Assembly: GCA_027621175.1 (NCBI GenBank)
Contig: JAQCCM010000004.1
Location: forward strand, 52,940-116,939
Length of the DNA stretch: 64,000 nucleotides
Source of the DNA: Bacteroidota bacterium
Lineage (GTDB): Bacteria; Bacteroidota; Bacteroidia; Flavobacteriales; Flavobacteriaceae
Direction: 5' to 3'
Shown here: positions 1 to 8,095 of the stretch, in pieces
How the letters are laid out: every line of letters starts with the position of its first letter
Numbering within the stretch: the first letter of the stretch is position 1
Notes under the pieces: generated by a model
The model's database searches: none
Told to the model about the DNA's origin: nothing
Seen by the model: the letters and a program-made list of their open reading frames with translations, nothing else
Made by a program: the position numbers and the translations under genes

Positions 1-1250
1 TCGTTGTTAAAAAAAGGCGCTATATCGTTTAGAATTTCTTGACGTTCGGCTTTATTTTCAGGAACAGGGACGTAATAGCCTGTGCCAGCTTGCCAACTAA
101 AGGCAATGCCTACGAGCGAAGCACTGATGGCATCTAAGCCAGTGGTTTCGGTGTCAAAGCAAACGCTTTTTTGACGCATCATGGTCGCTATTAAAAGGCT
201 GCGTTCCATAGGGGTTTGCACGCATTGATAATGATGAGGTGTGTTCTCAAGCGATTTAAACTCGGAGGCGGATTCTTCCTGTCCACTACCAGGCTGATGG
301 AATAAATCAAACGCAACAGGAGCTGTTTCGGGAGTAGTGGGCTCAGCTTGTGCAGGCGCTTCGTTGGGCGCAAATACTTTTATAAAAGTTTCGCTGAGAC
401 GTCTGAATTCCAATTCTTGAAAAAGCGCTTTCACCGCAGGGATATCGGGCTGGCTAAGTTGGTAACTTGCCGCATCGAATTGCACGGGCACATCTAATAA
501 AATACGTGCTAGTTTTTTGGAAAGCAGCCCCAATTCTTTGTTGGCTTCAATCTTTTCTTTCATCTTACCTTTTAGCTCGTGCGTGTTTTCCAGAAGCGCT
601 TCCATGCTTCCATATTGCTTTAAAAATTTTTTTGCGGTTTTATCACCAACGCTAGGAAGCCCAGGGATATTATCCACTGCATCGCCCATCATGCCCAAAT
701 AATCAATGACTTGTTCGGGATATTCTACCTCGAATTTTTTTTGCACTTCAGGGATGCCCCAAATTTCAATGTCATTACCCATACGTGCAGGGCGGTACAT
801 AAAAATATTTTCTGAAACCAATTGGGCAAAATCCTTATCGGGTGTTACCATATACACTTGGAAAGCCTCCTTTTCTGCTTGTTTAGCAAGAGTACCAATA
901 ATATCATCGGCTTCAAATCCTTCCAATTCAACAACAGGTATATGTAAGGCTTTGAGTAAATTTTGGATGTAGGGAACCGCAATTTTTATGGCTTCTGGCG
1001 TTTCAGAACGATTGGCTTTGTACTCAGGGAACATGTCGTTTCGTACCTGCGACCCTCCTTTGTCAAACGCCACGGCAAGGTAATCTGGTCGTTCACGTTT
1101 TATTACATCAAAAAGCGAATTGGTAAATCCCAGAATGGCGCTGGTATCCATGCCCTTGGAATTGATGCGTGGGTTTTTGATAAAAGCATAGTAGCCACGA
1201 AAAATAAGCGCGTATGCGTCTAAAAGGAAAAGGCGATTTTGATTGGCCAT
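1..1250 (-). CDS. polA: DNA polymerase I, N-terminal part (runs off left edge)
   Basis: DNA polymerase I, used in replication gap filling and excision repair. The reading frame starts at the ATG on the complement of 1248-1250 (MANQNRLFLLDAYALIFRGY) and stays open to base 1, giving about 416 codons. The first ~290 residues are the 5'-nuclease domain (acidic motifs such as EADDII and YLGMMGDAVDNIPG with the helix-hairpin-helix region). Near the window edge the 3'-5' exonuclease domain begins with FDTETTGLD, so the proofreading acidic residues appear intact. The polymerase domain lies outside the window. A TATTTTTG box on the minus strand (complement of 1276-1283) is a probable -7 element, divergent from the metallophosphoesterase promoter. 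The identification is secure; the 3' end is missing only because of the window boundary. Confidence 0.96.
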   Translation of the reverse strand, partial: MANQNRLFLLDAYALIFRGYYAFIKNPRINSKGMDTSAILGFTNSLFDVIKRERPDYLAVAFDKGGSQVRNDMFPEYKANRSETPEAIKIAVPYIQNLLKALHIPVVELEGFEADDIIGTLAKQAEKEAFQVYMVTPDKDFAQLVSENIFMYRPARMGNDIEIWGIPEVQKKFEVEYPEQVIDYLGMMGDAVDNIPGLPSVGDKTAKKFLKQYGSMEALLENTHELKGKMKEKIEANKELGLLSKKLARILLDVPVQFDAASYQLSQPDIPAVKALFQELEFRRLSETFIKVFAPNEAPAQAEPTTPETAPVAFDLFHQPGSGQEESASEFKSLENTPHHYQCVQTPMERSLLIATMMRQKSVCFDTETTGLDAISASLVGIAFSWQAGTGYYVPVPENKAERQEILNDIAPFFNN

Positions 1251-1326
1251 GGTAGAATTGCTGTGCAGTATGTTTCAAAAATAGAATTAAATTTATAAAG
1301 ATATGTTGCTTTGAAAAGATTCCTTT

Positions 1327-1341
1327 TACTTTTGCCCCATG
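1327..1341 (+). promoter_or_regulatory. Bacteroidota -7 box next to start codon
   Basis: TACTTTTG at 1327-1334 matches TAnnTTTG exactly, with GTTG 18 bases upstream (1305-1308) as a weak -33 element. The metallophosphoesterase ATG begins at 1339, only 4 bases after the box, so the transcript may start at or next to the start codon. Confidence 0.6.
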
Positions 1342-2553
1342 TGGCGATATATTCTTTTTGTTTCTTGCTTCTTTTTAATCTCATGGTATGCTTTTCAGGC
1401 CATAAAAACACAAACTTCTATGAAGTGGCTTTTGGTGTTGTACTGGGGAATTTGTTTGGCAGTTGTTCTAAATTTCATAATCCAACTTAGATTTTTTAGC
1501 CATGTAGATAACGATGTGTCTAGGTTTTTCTCTTTTGGATATTTACTCATCTTATTCATCGTACAATTCATTTTAATTGTCTTTTTGGCAGCAGAAGACA
1601 CCTATCGTATTTTCCGTGCGATAATCCATTTCATCTTTCCTTCTCCTTCAGAAACATGGGTTGGTCGTAGAGAATTTATCAGCAAAATGGCTCTTGGATT
1701 AGCTGCTATTCCCTTTGCAGGGCTTATGTACGGGATATTTAAAGGGCGCTATAATTATAAGGTTTTGCATCACACCATAGCATTTGATGACCTTCCGGAT
1801 GCTTTTGATGGATACACCCTAACGCAAGTTTCCGACTTCCATTGTGGGAGTTTTGATCGGTATGACAAAGTAAAATACGGTATCGATTTGATAAATGCGC
1901 AAGGCTCCGATGCCATTTTTTTCACTGGGGATATGGTCAACAATAAGGCCGCGGAGCTAAACAAGTGGACTGAATTATTTTCCACCTTAAACGCCAAAGA
2001 CGGAGTGTTTTCCGTATTGGGGAACCACGACTATGGTGATTATGTTTCATGGGAAAATGAAGAAAAAAAAGAGGAAAACTTAGTAAAACTTATTCGTCTT
2101 CAAAAACAGATGGGTTTTCAACTATTACGCAACGAACATACCACTATTCAACGCGGAGACGCTCAACTTGATGTGGTTGGCGTTGAGAACTGGGGTAAAG
2201 GGGGATTTAAAAAAGCGGGAGATATAGATAAGGCCCTCTCAAAATCCTCTTCAAATAGTTTTAAAATACTCTTGAGTCACGACCCTTCTCATTGGGAAAT
2301 GATCGTTCGAGATCACCCTACACATATCCCTTTAACGCTTAGTGGGCACACCCATGGAATGCAGTTTGGTATCGATATTCCAGGTTGGATAAAATGGAGT
2401 CCAGCTAAATGGCGTTACCCGTATTGGTCTGGTTTATATAAAGAGAAAAAACAACACCTATACGTTAACCGTGGGTTTGGCTATTTGGCCTATCCGGGGA
2501 GGCTTGGCATGTGGCCCGAAATAACGGTAATTACGTTAAGAAAAGCAGTGTAA
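1339..2553 (+). CDS. Membrane-anchored metallophosphoesterase
   Basis: Calcineurin-like metallophosphoesterase of the YkoQ/YaeI type, 404 residues. The catalytic domain shows the family's metal motifs in order: DFH (residues ~166-168), FTGD (~195-198), LGNHD (~227-231), SHD and a C-terminal GHTHG. Three hydrophobic segments precede it (about 3-22, 29-50, 66-86). A fourth begins after a twin-arginine-like GRREFISK at ~109-116, so the enzyme domain is tethered to the inner membrane. Relatives include UDP-diacylglucosamine or phospholipid pyrophosphatase-like enzymes, but the substrate cannot be read from sequence. It stands alone, divergent from polA and followed by a thioredoxin-like gene. The ATG at 1339 lies immediately after a good -7 box. 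Confidence 0.9.
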   Translation: MWRYILFVSCFFLISWYAFQAIKTQTSMKWLLVLYWGICLAVVLNFIIQLRFFSHVDNDVSRFFSFGYLLILFIVQFILIVFLAAEDTYRIFRAIIHFIFPSPSETWVGRREFISKMALGLAAIPFAGLMYGIFKGRYNYKVLHHTIAFDDLPDAFDGYTLTQVSDFHCGSFDRYDKVKYGIDLINAQGSDAIFFTGDMVNNKAAELNKWTELFSTLNAKDGVFSVLGNHDYGDYVSWENEEKKEENLVKLIRLQKQMGFQLLRNEHTTIQRGDAQLDVVGVENWGKGGFKKAGDIDKALSKSSSNSFKILLSHDPSHWEMIVRDHPTHIPLTLSGHTHGMQFGIDIPGWIKWSPAKWRYPYWSGLYKEKKQHLYVNRGFGYLAYPGRLGMWPEITVITLRKAV

Positions 2554-2614
2554 CCTATTATTTGGCTAAAAAATGTATTTTTGCTATAAACCAAATCATT
2601 ATAAATAGCGTGTT

Positions 2615-2911
2615 ATGTCAAAATTTGGCGACTTAATTGATGCAAATATCCCAATTCTGTTGATTTTTTACACAGATTGGAATTATCCTTCTACGCAAAT
2701 GCACCCCGTGCTTAGAGATGTAGCTGCTGCCATGGGCGATACTGGAAAAGTGGTTAAAATAGATGTGGACAAAAACCCCAAGTTAGCTGAAGCCCTTCGC
2801 ATAAAAGGATTGCCAACGCTTATGATTTACAAATCGGGCGAAATGGTATGGCGTCAAAGCGGCGAACAAGATGCCAATACGCTTATCGGGCTAATGAAAG
2901 ATTTCGTTTAA
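2615..2911 (+). CDS. Thioredoxin-fold protein lacking CxxC
   Basis: A 98-residue single-domain thioredoxin-like protein without a signal peptide, so probably cytoplasmic. The fold is recognisable from the post-active-site helix (MHPVLRDVAAAMG), VVKIDVDKN and the cis-proline loop (KGLPTLMIYKSGE). The usual WCGPC is replaced by WNYPS, so both catalytic cysteines are absent, and none occurs elsewhere in the protein. It cannot be a dithiol oxidoreductase and is more likely a binding or chaperone-like protein. A TATTTTTG box at 2576-2583 lies 31 bases before the ATG. Its stop codon overlaps the end of the convergent DUF2723 gene by 4 bases. Confidence 0.88.
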   Translation: MSKFGDLIDANIPILLIFYTDWNYPSTQMHPVLRDVAAAMGDTGKVVKIDVDKNPKLAEALRIKGLPTLMIYKSGEMVWRQSGEQDANTLIGLMKDFV

Positions 2912-5900
2912 TCTGTCGTATAGGGAGCAGTTGCTTTTCTAAAGGCTTTGTTTGCCTCGGATACATGATCCAAGTCAGGCTCTAGGGTCTGGTAGCTTTC
3001 CAAAATTGTCTGATACGCTCTGATTTCAATTGCAATATTTTGTTTGTAATACGTGAGTTCCTCCTTAGGAACTTGACTAAATAAGGCTAATCGATTTTGA
3101 TATACCTGTGCAATAGCATCATATAATAATCTTCCCGACTCAGGCATGTCAGCGGAAAATAATACTGAAACATACGATGTCATGGGTGTATAATATTCAT
3201 AAGCAGAATATAAGGGAGCAAACTGACGGGTATTTTCTATAAAGTCTTTGATTAGCGTGCTTGCTATAGCGTTGTCTTTGGCATCAACGGCTACATCCAC
3301 GACTGCACGGTAGCGCTCTACATCAGACAAAATCGTTTCGGCATAAATTTGTTGATCTGCAGGGCTAAATGAGTCATAATACAACAGTTTGTCAGCATAC
3401 TTCTCAGCCAGCTGTTTGATAAGCTGCCCGCCTTTTTGGGTGCTTTCAGCCCTGTAATATGTGGCTGCTATTGGAGTGAGTAAACTGTAATACCCAAAAT
3501 ATTCTAAAGGCATTTTTTCCATGGTCAAATCCAATATTTCAATGGCTTTTTTAGCTTGATTTTCATTGACGAGTTGCTCTGCCAATCGCGCCATATTACT
3601 ACGGAATGAGATACTATTTTTACGTGTTTCAGGGTCGTGATAAATATCTGGGCTGTTGGCATTTCCCCAGTCCCATTTCTTCACGATGTTGTACATACGC
3701 TCCGAATCTATGCGTCCCATTTGATATGGGTTTTGCGGGTTTTCAGGCGTTTTGATAGGAACAAGTTTATATATCAATCCATCGAGTTGGAGGTATTCTT
3801 TCATCCAAATATACTCGTCGTCTTCGTAGCTACCACCCGTAAAATAAATAGGACGTTTCCAATCGTTATTACGCAGAATATCCAACATCATAATTCTGTT
3901 TTTATACAACCCTGATGTAGGTAAATCGATATCAATAAAATCAACAATAAGGTCGGCATCTTCGGGTTTTACCACCCCGCTTTTAAGGACGTTTTCTTTG
4001 TTTACAGGTACCCTGACTTTATTGGTAGGATAATACACCAAGTTCTGCGTTCCTTCTGGAATTTGACTTAAATCTACTTCGTATTGCTGCAACAGATGCT
4101 TGTAGCGTGTGCGTGGATTATCACTCGCCACCCAATCTACAAAATCGCCTAATCCCCAACGAACCGAGTCAATAATCGCTTCAAATTTGATATAATCGCG
4201 AGTGCCATATGCATATTGTTTATGTGTGAGTTGCGAAGGAATGGGTGTGCTTTCGTAGGTCTTGCGTTTGAGTTGATCAATGTACCAATCCGTAGCTAAA
4301 AGTTGGGTGTTAATACTACGCACATCGGTGCGATAGCCTTCAATTTCTTGTGCATACCACAGCGCAAAGGTGTCATTGTCGCCAATGGTAAAGATCAAAG
4401 CATCTTTGTCTTCATCAATAGAGTCTAGATAAGCTTTTGCTGTAGATTGCGCCGTATAGCGGTTGGATCGGTCGTGGTCGTCCCAATTTTGTGAGCCCAT
4501 TAGCACGGGTACGGCAAGCAAGCAAAGCATTACAGAAAGGGGAGCTGCCACACGCAACGACACATATTTTTTAATCGATTCAGCCAGGGCAACCACGCCA
4601 ATACCAATACACATGGCAAACACATAAAACGATCCAACGAGTGCATAATCGCGCTCACGTGGTTCAAAAACCCTTTCGTTGAGATATACCTTAAGAGCCA
4701 AACCTGTAAAAAGGAAAAATACCAACAATACCCAAAATCGTTTTTTGTCTTGCTGATATAGAAATAAAGCGCCAAGAACTCCTAAAAACAGGGGCAACAT
4801 ATAATAGGTGTTACGGCCTTTGTTGTTTTTAGCATCATCATAAAGATTTTTTTGCGGCCCCAAACGTAAGCTGTCTAGCCAAGAAATACCACTAATCCAG
4901 TTGCCATTAAAAGGATCTAATTTTCCTTGCTCATCGTTTTGTTTTCCTGCAAAATTCCACATAAAGTAGCGGAAATACATATAATTGATTTGGAAAGTAA
5001 ACAGGTAGTTTAGATTGTCAATTAGACTTGGTTTTTCAATGTCCAAATACGATCCAAACTGTTGTAGAAACTTATGATAGCCATTGGCATCTACTTCTCC
5101 GTTATTGACGCGTGAAATAAAATCATTGATGGCGTCTATAAGTTGTGTTTGACCGCGATATTCGGGTTTTACATCAAAGTCAGGTGCCCCAAAATAGGTG
5201 ATATAATTTACCGCATTTCCAGAACTCCACATGCGCGGAAGTAACCCTGTGTGTTTGCTGTTGGCGTTAATGCGCGCGTCTTCCCATGCATTCACTACCA
5301 CATAGCGTCCTTTTTTGAGGTCTTTTTCGTATTTGGGTTTGTCATCTTTATATGGATCTTCATCATCCTGACCTGCATACATATCGGAATACATGGGCCC
5401 ATAGAATAAATGTGTTTCAGGATATTGTTCTAGGTTGTAATATGCTAAAAGTGAACGCGCATCTGTGGGTGCATTTTCGTTGATAACCGTATTGGCATTG
5501 GCACGAATAGGTAACAAAATCCAAGACGAAAATCCAACTAAAACAAATACGACACACCACAAACCGGTATTGGCTTGCACCCATTTTTTTTGTTGTGTAA
5601 AACGTAATCCCCAAATAAAAAACGCCAAAATAGACAGTCCCGCAATGATGGTCCCTGAATTAAAAGGCAGTCCAAAACTGTTCACAAAAAACACTTCAGC
5701 GTTGCCAAAATATGCTAAGGTTAACGGTAGGAGTAGCTTAAAGATAAAAAGCAATACCGCTACTGAAACCACATTTGCCACCACAAACGATTTCCACGAA
5801 AACGTATAATGCTTAAAATAGTACAACATGCCAATGGCGGGTACGGTGAGTAGTCCCATAAAATGCACCCCGAACGACAACCCAATCAAAAAAGCAATAA

Positions 5901-6429
5901 GCACCAGCCAGCGGTCGCCGTGAGGTTTGAGCATATCTTCTTCCCAGCGCAATCCGAGCCAAAACATGGCAGAAGTCATTAGCATCGCCATGGCATATAC
6001 TTCAGCTTCTACGGCATTAAACCAAAAACTATCCGAAAAGGTGTAGCTAAGCGCACCCACAACACCAGCCCCCAACACTAGAATGGCTTGTGCGCCAGTT
6101 GGGTTTACTTCTTTAATTACAAATTTTGTAATTATTCTAGTAAGTGACCAAAACAGAAACAATATGGTAAAGGCACTTGCCAGTACGGACATCATATTTA
6201 CCCAAAAAGCCACACGTTCTGGACTACTGGCAAAAGAGGAAAAAAATGCGCCCATCATTTGAAATAGTGGTGCGCCAGGCGGATGCCCAACTTGTAGTTT
6301 TGCCGATGTAGCAATGTATTCGCTACAGTCCCAGTAGCTTGCTGTAGGTTCTACGGTAAGGTAGTAGGTTACTAAGGCAACACAAAAAACAAACCAGCCC
6401 GTTAGGGTGTTTCCTTTGGAGTAGTTCAT
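2908..6429 (-). CDS. DUF2723 membrane protein (GT117/TMEM260-like)
   Basis: A very large polytopic membrane protein of about 1173 residues. After the first membrane segment comes the family signature YWDCSEYIATSAKL followed by GHPPGAPLFQ. Around ten further hydrophobic helices extend to about residue 650, and a soluble C-terminal half follows, with TPR-like helices at the end. The family (DUF2723, glycosyltransferase 117) is related to human TMEM260, reported as a protein O-mannosyltransferase, which suggests lipid-linked sugar transfer to exported proteins; this is inference. I place the start at the ATG at 6429 rather than the upstream TTG at 6474, because that TTG falls within a TTTG-18-TACTTTAG promoter (complement of 6446-6475). 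The gene is monocistronic and convergent with the thioredoxin-like gene. Confidence 0.87.
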   Translation of the reverse strand: MNYSKGNTLTGWFVFCVALVTYYLTVEPTASYWDCSEYIATSAKLQVGHPPGAPLFQMMGAFFSSFASSPERVAFWVNMMSVLASAFTILFLFWSLTRIITKFVIKEVNPTGAQAILVLGAGVVGALSYTFSDSFWFNAVEAEVYAMAMLMTSAMFWLGLRWEEDMLKPHGDRWLVLIAFLIGLSFGVHFMGLLTVPAIGMLYYFKHYTFSWKSFVVANVVSVAVLLFIFKLLLPLTLAYFGNAEVFFVNSFGLPFNSGTIIAGLSILAFFIWGLRFTQQKKWVQANTGLWCVVFVLVGFSSWILLPIRANANTVINENAPTDARSLLAYYNLEQYPETHLFYGPMYSDMYAGQDDEDPYKDDKPKYEKDLKKGRYVVVNAWEDARINANSKHTGLLPRMWSSGNAVNYITYFGAPDFDVKPEYRGQTQLIDAINDFISRVNNGEVDANGYHKFLQQFGSYLDIEKPSLIDNLNYLFTFQINYMYFRYFMWNFAGKQNDEQGKLDPFNGNWISGISWLDSLRLGPQKNLYDDAKNNKGRNTYYMLPLFLGVLGALFLYQQDKKRFWVLLVFFLFTGLALKVYLNERVFEPRERDYALVGSFYVFAMCIGIGVVALAESIKKYVSLRVAAPLSVMLCLLAVPVLMGSQNWDDHDRSNRYTAQSTAKAYLDSIDEDKDALIFTIGDNDTFALWYAQEIEGYRTDVRSINTQLLATDWYIDQLKRKTYESTPIPSQLTHKQYAYGTRDYIKFEAIIDSVRWGLGDFVDWVASDNPRTRYKHLLQQYEVDLSQIPEGTQNLVYYPTNKVRVPVNKENVLKSGVVKPEDADLIVDFIDIDLPTSGLYKNRIMMLDILRNNDWKRPIYFTGGSYEDDEYIWMKEYLQLDGLIYKLVPIKTPENPQNPYQMGRIDSERMYNIVKKWDWGNANSPDIYHDPETRKNSISFRSNMARLAEQLVNENQAKKAIEILDLTMEKMPLEYFGYYSLLTPIAATYYRAESTQKGGQLIKQLAEKYADKLLYYDSFSPADQQIYAETILSDVERYRAVVDVAVDAKDNAIASTLIKDFIENTRQFAPLYSAYEYYTPMTSYVSVLFSADMPESGRLLYDAIAQVYQNRLALFSQVPKEELTYYKQNIAIEIRAYQTILESYQTLEPDLDHVSEANKAFRKATAPYTTD

Positions 6430-6445
6430 AGAATTTCTAAAGCCA

Positions 6446-6475
6446 CTAAAGTACAATATATTAGAAAACCACAAA
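6446..6475 (-). promoter_or_regulatory. Promoter of the DUF2723 gene
   Basis: On the minus strand TTTG (complement of 6472-6475) is followed after 18 bases by TACTTTAG (complement of 6446-6453), one base off the TAnnTTTG consensus. It lies 16 bases upstream of the ATG at 6429 and decides that start. Confidence 0.55.
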
Positions 6476-6491
6476 CAAGATTGCTTAAACT

Positions 6492-6522
6492 ATTGGTGCA
6501 ACAAAAAGTTTGTTTATTTTTG
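6492..6522 (+). promoter_or_regulatory. Promoter of the tRNA-Gln region
   Basis: TATTTTTG at 6515-6522 is an exact TAnnTTTG box, with ATTG at 6492-6495 spaced 19 bases upstream. It sits directly before the tRNA-like segment at 6532, so it probably drives transcription through the remnant into tRNA-Gln. Confidence 0.6.
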
Positions 6523-6531
6523 CAACCGCAT

Positions 6532-6640
6532 TGGCCTAAAGTTTAAGCTGCCAAAGGCAGCAAAGCTGGCAACACGCCTGCCTGCCGGCAGGCAGGTCTG
6601 ATTCAAAATCAGACTTTTCCGGCAGAAGTGTAGCTTCTAC
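6532..6640 (+). pseudogene. Scrambled partial tRNA-Gln copy with hairpins
   Basis: This stretch shares blocks with the intact tRNA-Gln downstream: TGGCCTA at 6532-6538 (acceptor arm) and CTGGCAACACG at 6566-6576 (D-arm side). Exactly where the anticodon stem should begin it carries the 20-base palindrome cctgcctgccggcaggcagg (6577-6596). Then comes TCTGATTCAAAATCAGA, a perfect anticodon-arm-like hairpin with a 7-base loop containing CAA. Further hairpins are GCTGCC-AAA-GGCAGC (6547-6561) and AGAAG-TGTAG-CTTCT (6624-6638). No T-arm (GGTTCGA) or closing acceptor strand follows. I read it as a rearranged, non-functional copy; a structured RNA of another kind cannot be excluded. Confidence 0.5.
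6577..6596. repeat. 20-bp perfect palindrome
   Basis: CCTGCCTGCC followed directly by its reverse complement GGCAGGCAGG. The same core recurs at 25041-25059 inside a longer palindrome, so it belongs to a dispersed intergenic repeat family in this genome. Confidence 0.8.
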
Positions 6641-6662
6641 TTTTAATTGAAGCTTGATATAT

Positions 6663-6735
6663 TGGCCTATGGTGTAACTGGCAACACGTCTGATTTTGGT
6701 TCAGAAGAGTCTAGGTTCGAGCCCTAGTAGGCCAA
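6663..6735 (+). tRNA. tRNA-Gln (anticodon UUG)
   Basis: A 73-base cloverleaf. The acceptor strands TGGCCTA (6663-6669) and TAGGCCA (6728-6734) pair fully, with discriminator A at 6735. The anticodon arm is TCTGA-TTTTGGT-TCAGA with anticodon TTG, and the T-arm is CTAGG-TTCGAGC-CCTAG. CCA is not fully encoded. It reads CAA codons, and CAG by wobble. A terminator follows immediately. Confidence 0.95.
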
Positions 6736-6736
6736 C

Positions 6737-6770
6737 AAAAAACCCGCTCTAAATAGAGTGGGTTTTTTTA
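6737..6770. terminator. Bidirectional terminator after tRNA-Gln
   Basis: The stem CCCGCTCT (6743-6750) / AGAGTGGG (6755-6762) with loop AAAT is flanked by an A-run on the left and a T-run on the right. It can therefore end both the tRNA transcript and the convergent esterase gene, whose stop codon lies inside the T-run. Confidence 0.85.
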
Positions 6771-7688
6771 TTCAAACAAAAATCGCAACGGAATATCCAG
6801 TCTTTTGTTCCAATCGTTTTCGGTGTGTTCAGCTCCTTCAAACACCTTAGACTCCCAAATAAGTCCATCAATTTTTGCTGCTGCGATAATGCTATCAATG
6901 CTATTTTGCCCTAGTTCGTAAAGACTATCAAGGGTTTTGGTACCACGGTCTAAATATAATTTCTTGCCACGTAAAGTACGACTGTTATCGCTCACATATG
7001 AGGCAATGGCTTCTGGAAACGGATTGTCTTCTACATAAAACACCACAGGCCAATGCGTTGACAAACAAGCAGCACCGCCAAAAACTTCGGGATATTCCAG
7101 TAGGGCATACAAGGATATTAATCCGCCCATACTGCTTCCTGCAATAAAGGTGTTGGCCATATCCGTCTTGGTATTAAAAGTGGCGTCTATTTGTGGTTTT
7201 AGTTCTTCAACAAGGAATTTTAAATAGGCATCTGCATTCGGTTTTTCGGAAAAAAGTTTTTGTTCACCACGCATGGCAAAGCGCAGTATGGAGTCTAGCT
7301 TTGGCATAGCGTAATCTTCTACCACTTTTTGTGGAACAAAATTCGCATGTCTTGCCGCTGCATTGTTCCAAATTCCCACTACTATGGGCAGTGGTTGTAT
7401 GTCATTTTCCAATTTCGTTAAGACTTCATGCACACCCCATGCTTGACCATTCCACGTTTGGGATGCGTCAAAAAGCATTTGTCCGTCATGCATATACAAC
7501 ACAGGGTGATCTTTGCCTTGCGTATAGCTTTCGGGTAACCAAACATCTACATTTCGGGGGTCAATGTGTACCGATTTAAACGATGTGTAGGTTACCATTT
7601 TCCCCTCAGAAACATTGGGAGCTTTGCGGGTATTTGTGCAGCCAAATAAACAAAAAGCAATAAGGGTTACAACAAGCATAGATTTCAT
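6768..7688 (-). CDS. Lipoprotein esterase, alpha/beta-hydrolase (esterase D type)
   Basis: A 306-residue alpha/beta hydrolase of the esterase D / enterochelin-esterase-like family. The N-terminus is a lipoprotein signal (hydrophobic LVVTLIAFCLFGC, cysteine at ~17), so the enzyme is probably anchored to a membrane on the periplasmic or outer side. The nucleophile elbow is GSSMGG (~188-193); a late Asp (LDRGTKTLD) and the histidine of EGAEHTEND complete a plausible Ser-Asp-His triad. YMHDGQMLFD is typical of the oxyanion region of this family. The substrate is unknown; sugar-linked esters or siderophore-type esters are both possible. Its promoter may be the orphan toxin-antitoxin-type promoter at 7792-7818. 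The gene ends within the shared terminator. Confidence 0.85.
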   Translation of the reverse strand: MKSMLVVTLIAFCLFGCTNTRKAPNVSEGKMVTYTSFKSVHIDPRNVDVWLPESYTQGKDHPVLYMHDGQMLFDASQTWNGQAWGVHEVLTKLENDIQPLPIVVGIWNNAAARHANFVPQKVVEDYAMPKLDSILRFAMRGEQKLFSEKPNADAYLKFLVEELKPQIDATFNTKTDMANTFIAGSSMGGLISLYALLEYPEVFGGAACLSTHWPVVFYVEDNPFPEAIASYVSDNSRTLRGKKLYLDRGTKTLDSLYELGQNSIDSIIAAAKIDGLIWESKVFEGAEHTENDWNKRLDIPLRFLFE

Positions 7689-7791
7689 ATGGCTAAATAT
7701 ATAAAATTAAGTCGCTGGTCTATTTTAGTATGTTTCATAACACAAGATTTAAGGCAGTGAAGGGTTAGGTTTAAGTATGGATTTTAAGGGC

Positions 7792-7818
7792 GATTACATC
7801 AAATATACAAAATCCAAT
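7792..7818 (-). promoter_or_regulatory. Orphan third copy of the TA promoter/operator repeat
   Basis: This stretch aligns with the promoter/operator repeats at 8282-8309 and 8811-8838, sharing AAATATACAAAATCCAAT exactly, but has a damaged palindrome (one base lost, GT changed to C). On the minus strand it contains TATATTTG, an exact -7 box. No antitoxin follows; the next gene on this strand is the esterase, 111 bases on. It is either a scar of a lost third cassette or a promoter now used by the esterase. Confidence 0.6.
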
Positions 7819-7861
7819 AGTACTCTATAAATATGTCACATGTATAGAAAAAGCAACGGGC

Positions 7862-8095
7862 TTATTGATGATCAGAGATTGTAACTAAAAAACCGCCTTC
7901 TTTGTAAAATCCGCGACCACGATATTTAGTATTGATTCTAAATTGGTATTCTTTATGTTGTTTGGGCTTTAGCAATTTCAGACGTATCGCTTGTGGATGC
8001 CCTGCTTCGAAGTAGGATTTTGCTTTGAGGTATGGTTTAATGATGTTTCGCTTTCGTAAATAACGGACTACCTCGTCTGTTTCATAGACTTTCAT
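7862..8095 (-). CDS. Putative RelE/HigB-like toxin, copy 2
   Basis: A 77-residue basic protein. Its C-terminal half, with QFRINTKYRGRG and the terminal ISDHQ, resembles the strand/arginine/terminal-His layout of RelE/HigB-superfamily mRNA interferases, where a sequence like INxxWRI and a final D-H occur. It is paralogous to the product of 8352-8588, sharing YLxxRxIxKxYxKAK, the KYR motif and the ending SDHQ. It follows a small gene with a 14-base overlap, the usual antitoxin-then-toxin arrangement. The RelE assignment is by motif only; other small RNase-like toxins or a non-toxic protein remain possible. It is likely repressed through the operator upstream of the pair. Confidence 0.6.
   Translation of the reverse strand: MKVYETDEVVRYLRKRNIIKPYLKAKSYFEAGHPQAIRLKLLKPKQHKEYQFRINTKYRGRGFYKEGGFLVTISDHQ

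Noticed and set aside
467..1223. Plus-strand open frames across polA
   Set aside because: They lie opposite conserved polA domains and show no recognisable protein features.
6596..6614. A tRNA-Leu (CAA) gene
   Set aside because: The anticodon-arm-like hairpin fits, but no D-arm, T-arm or acceptor pairing can be found around it.
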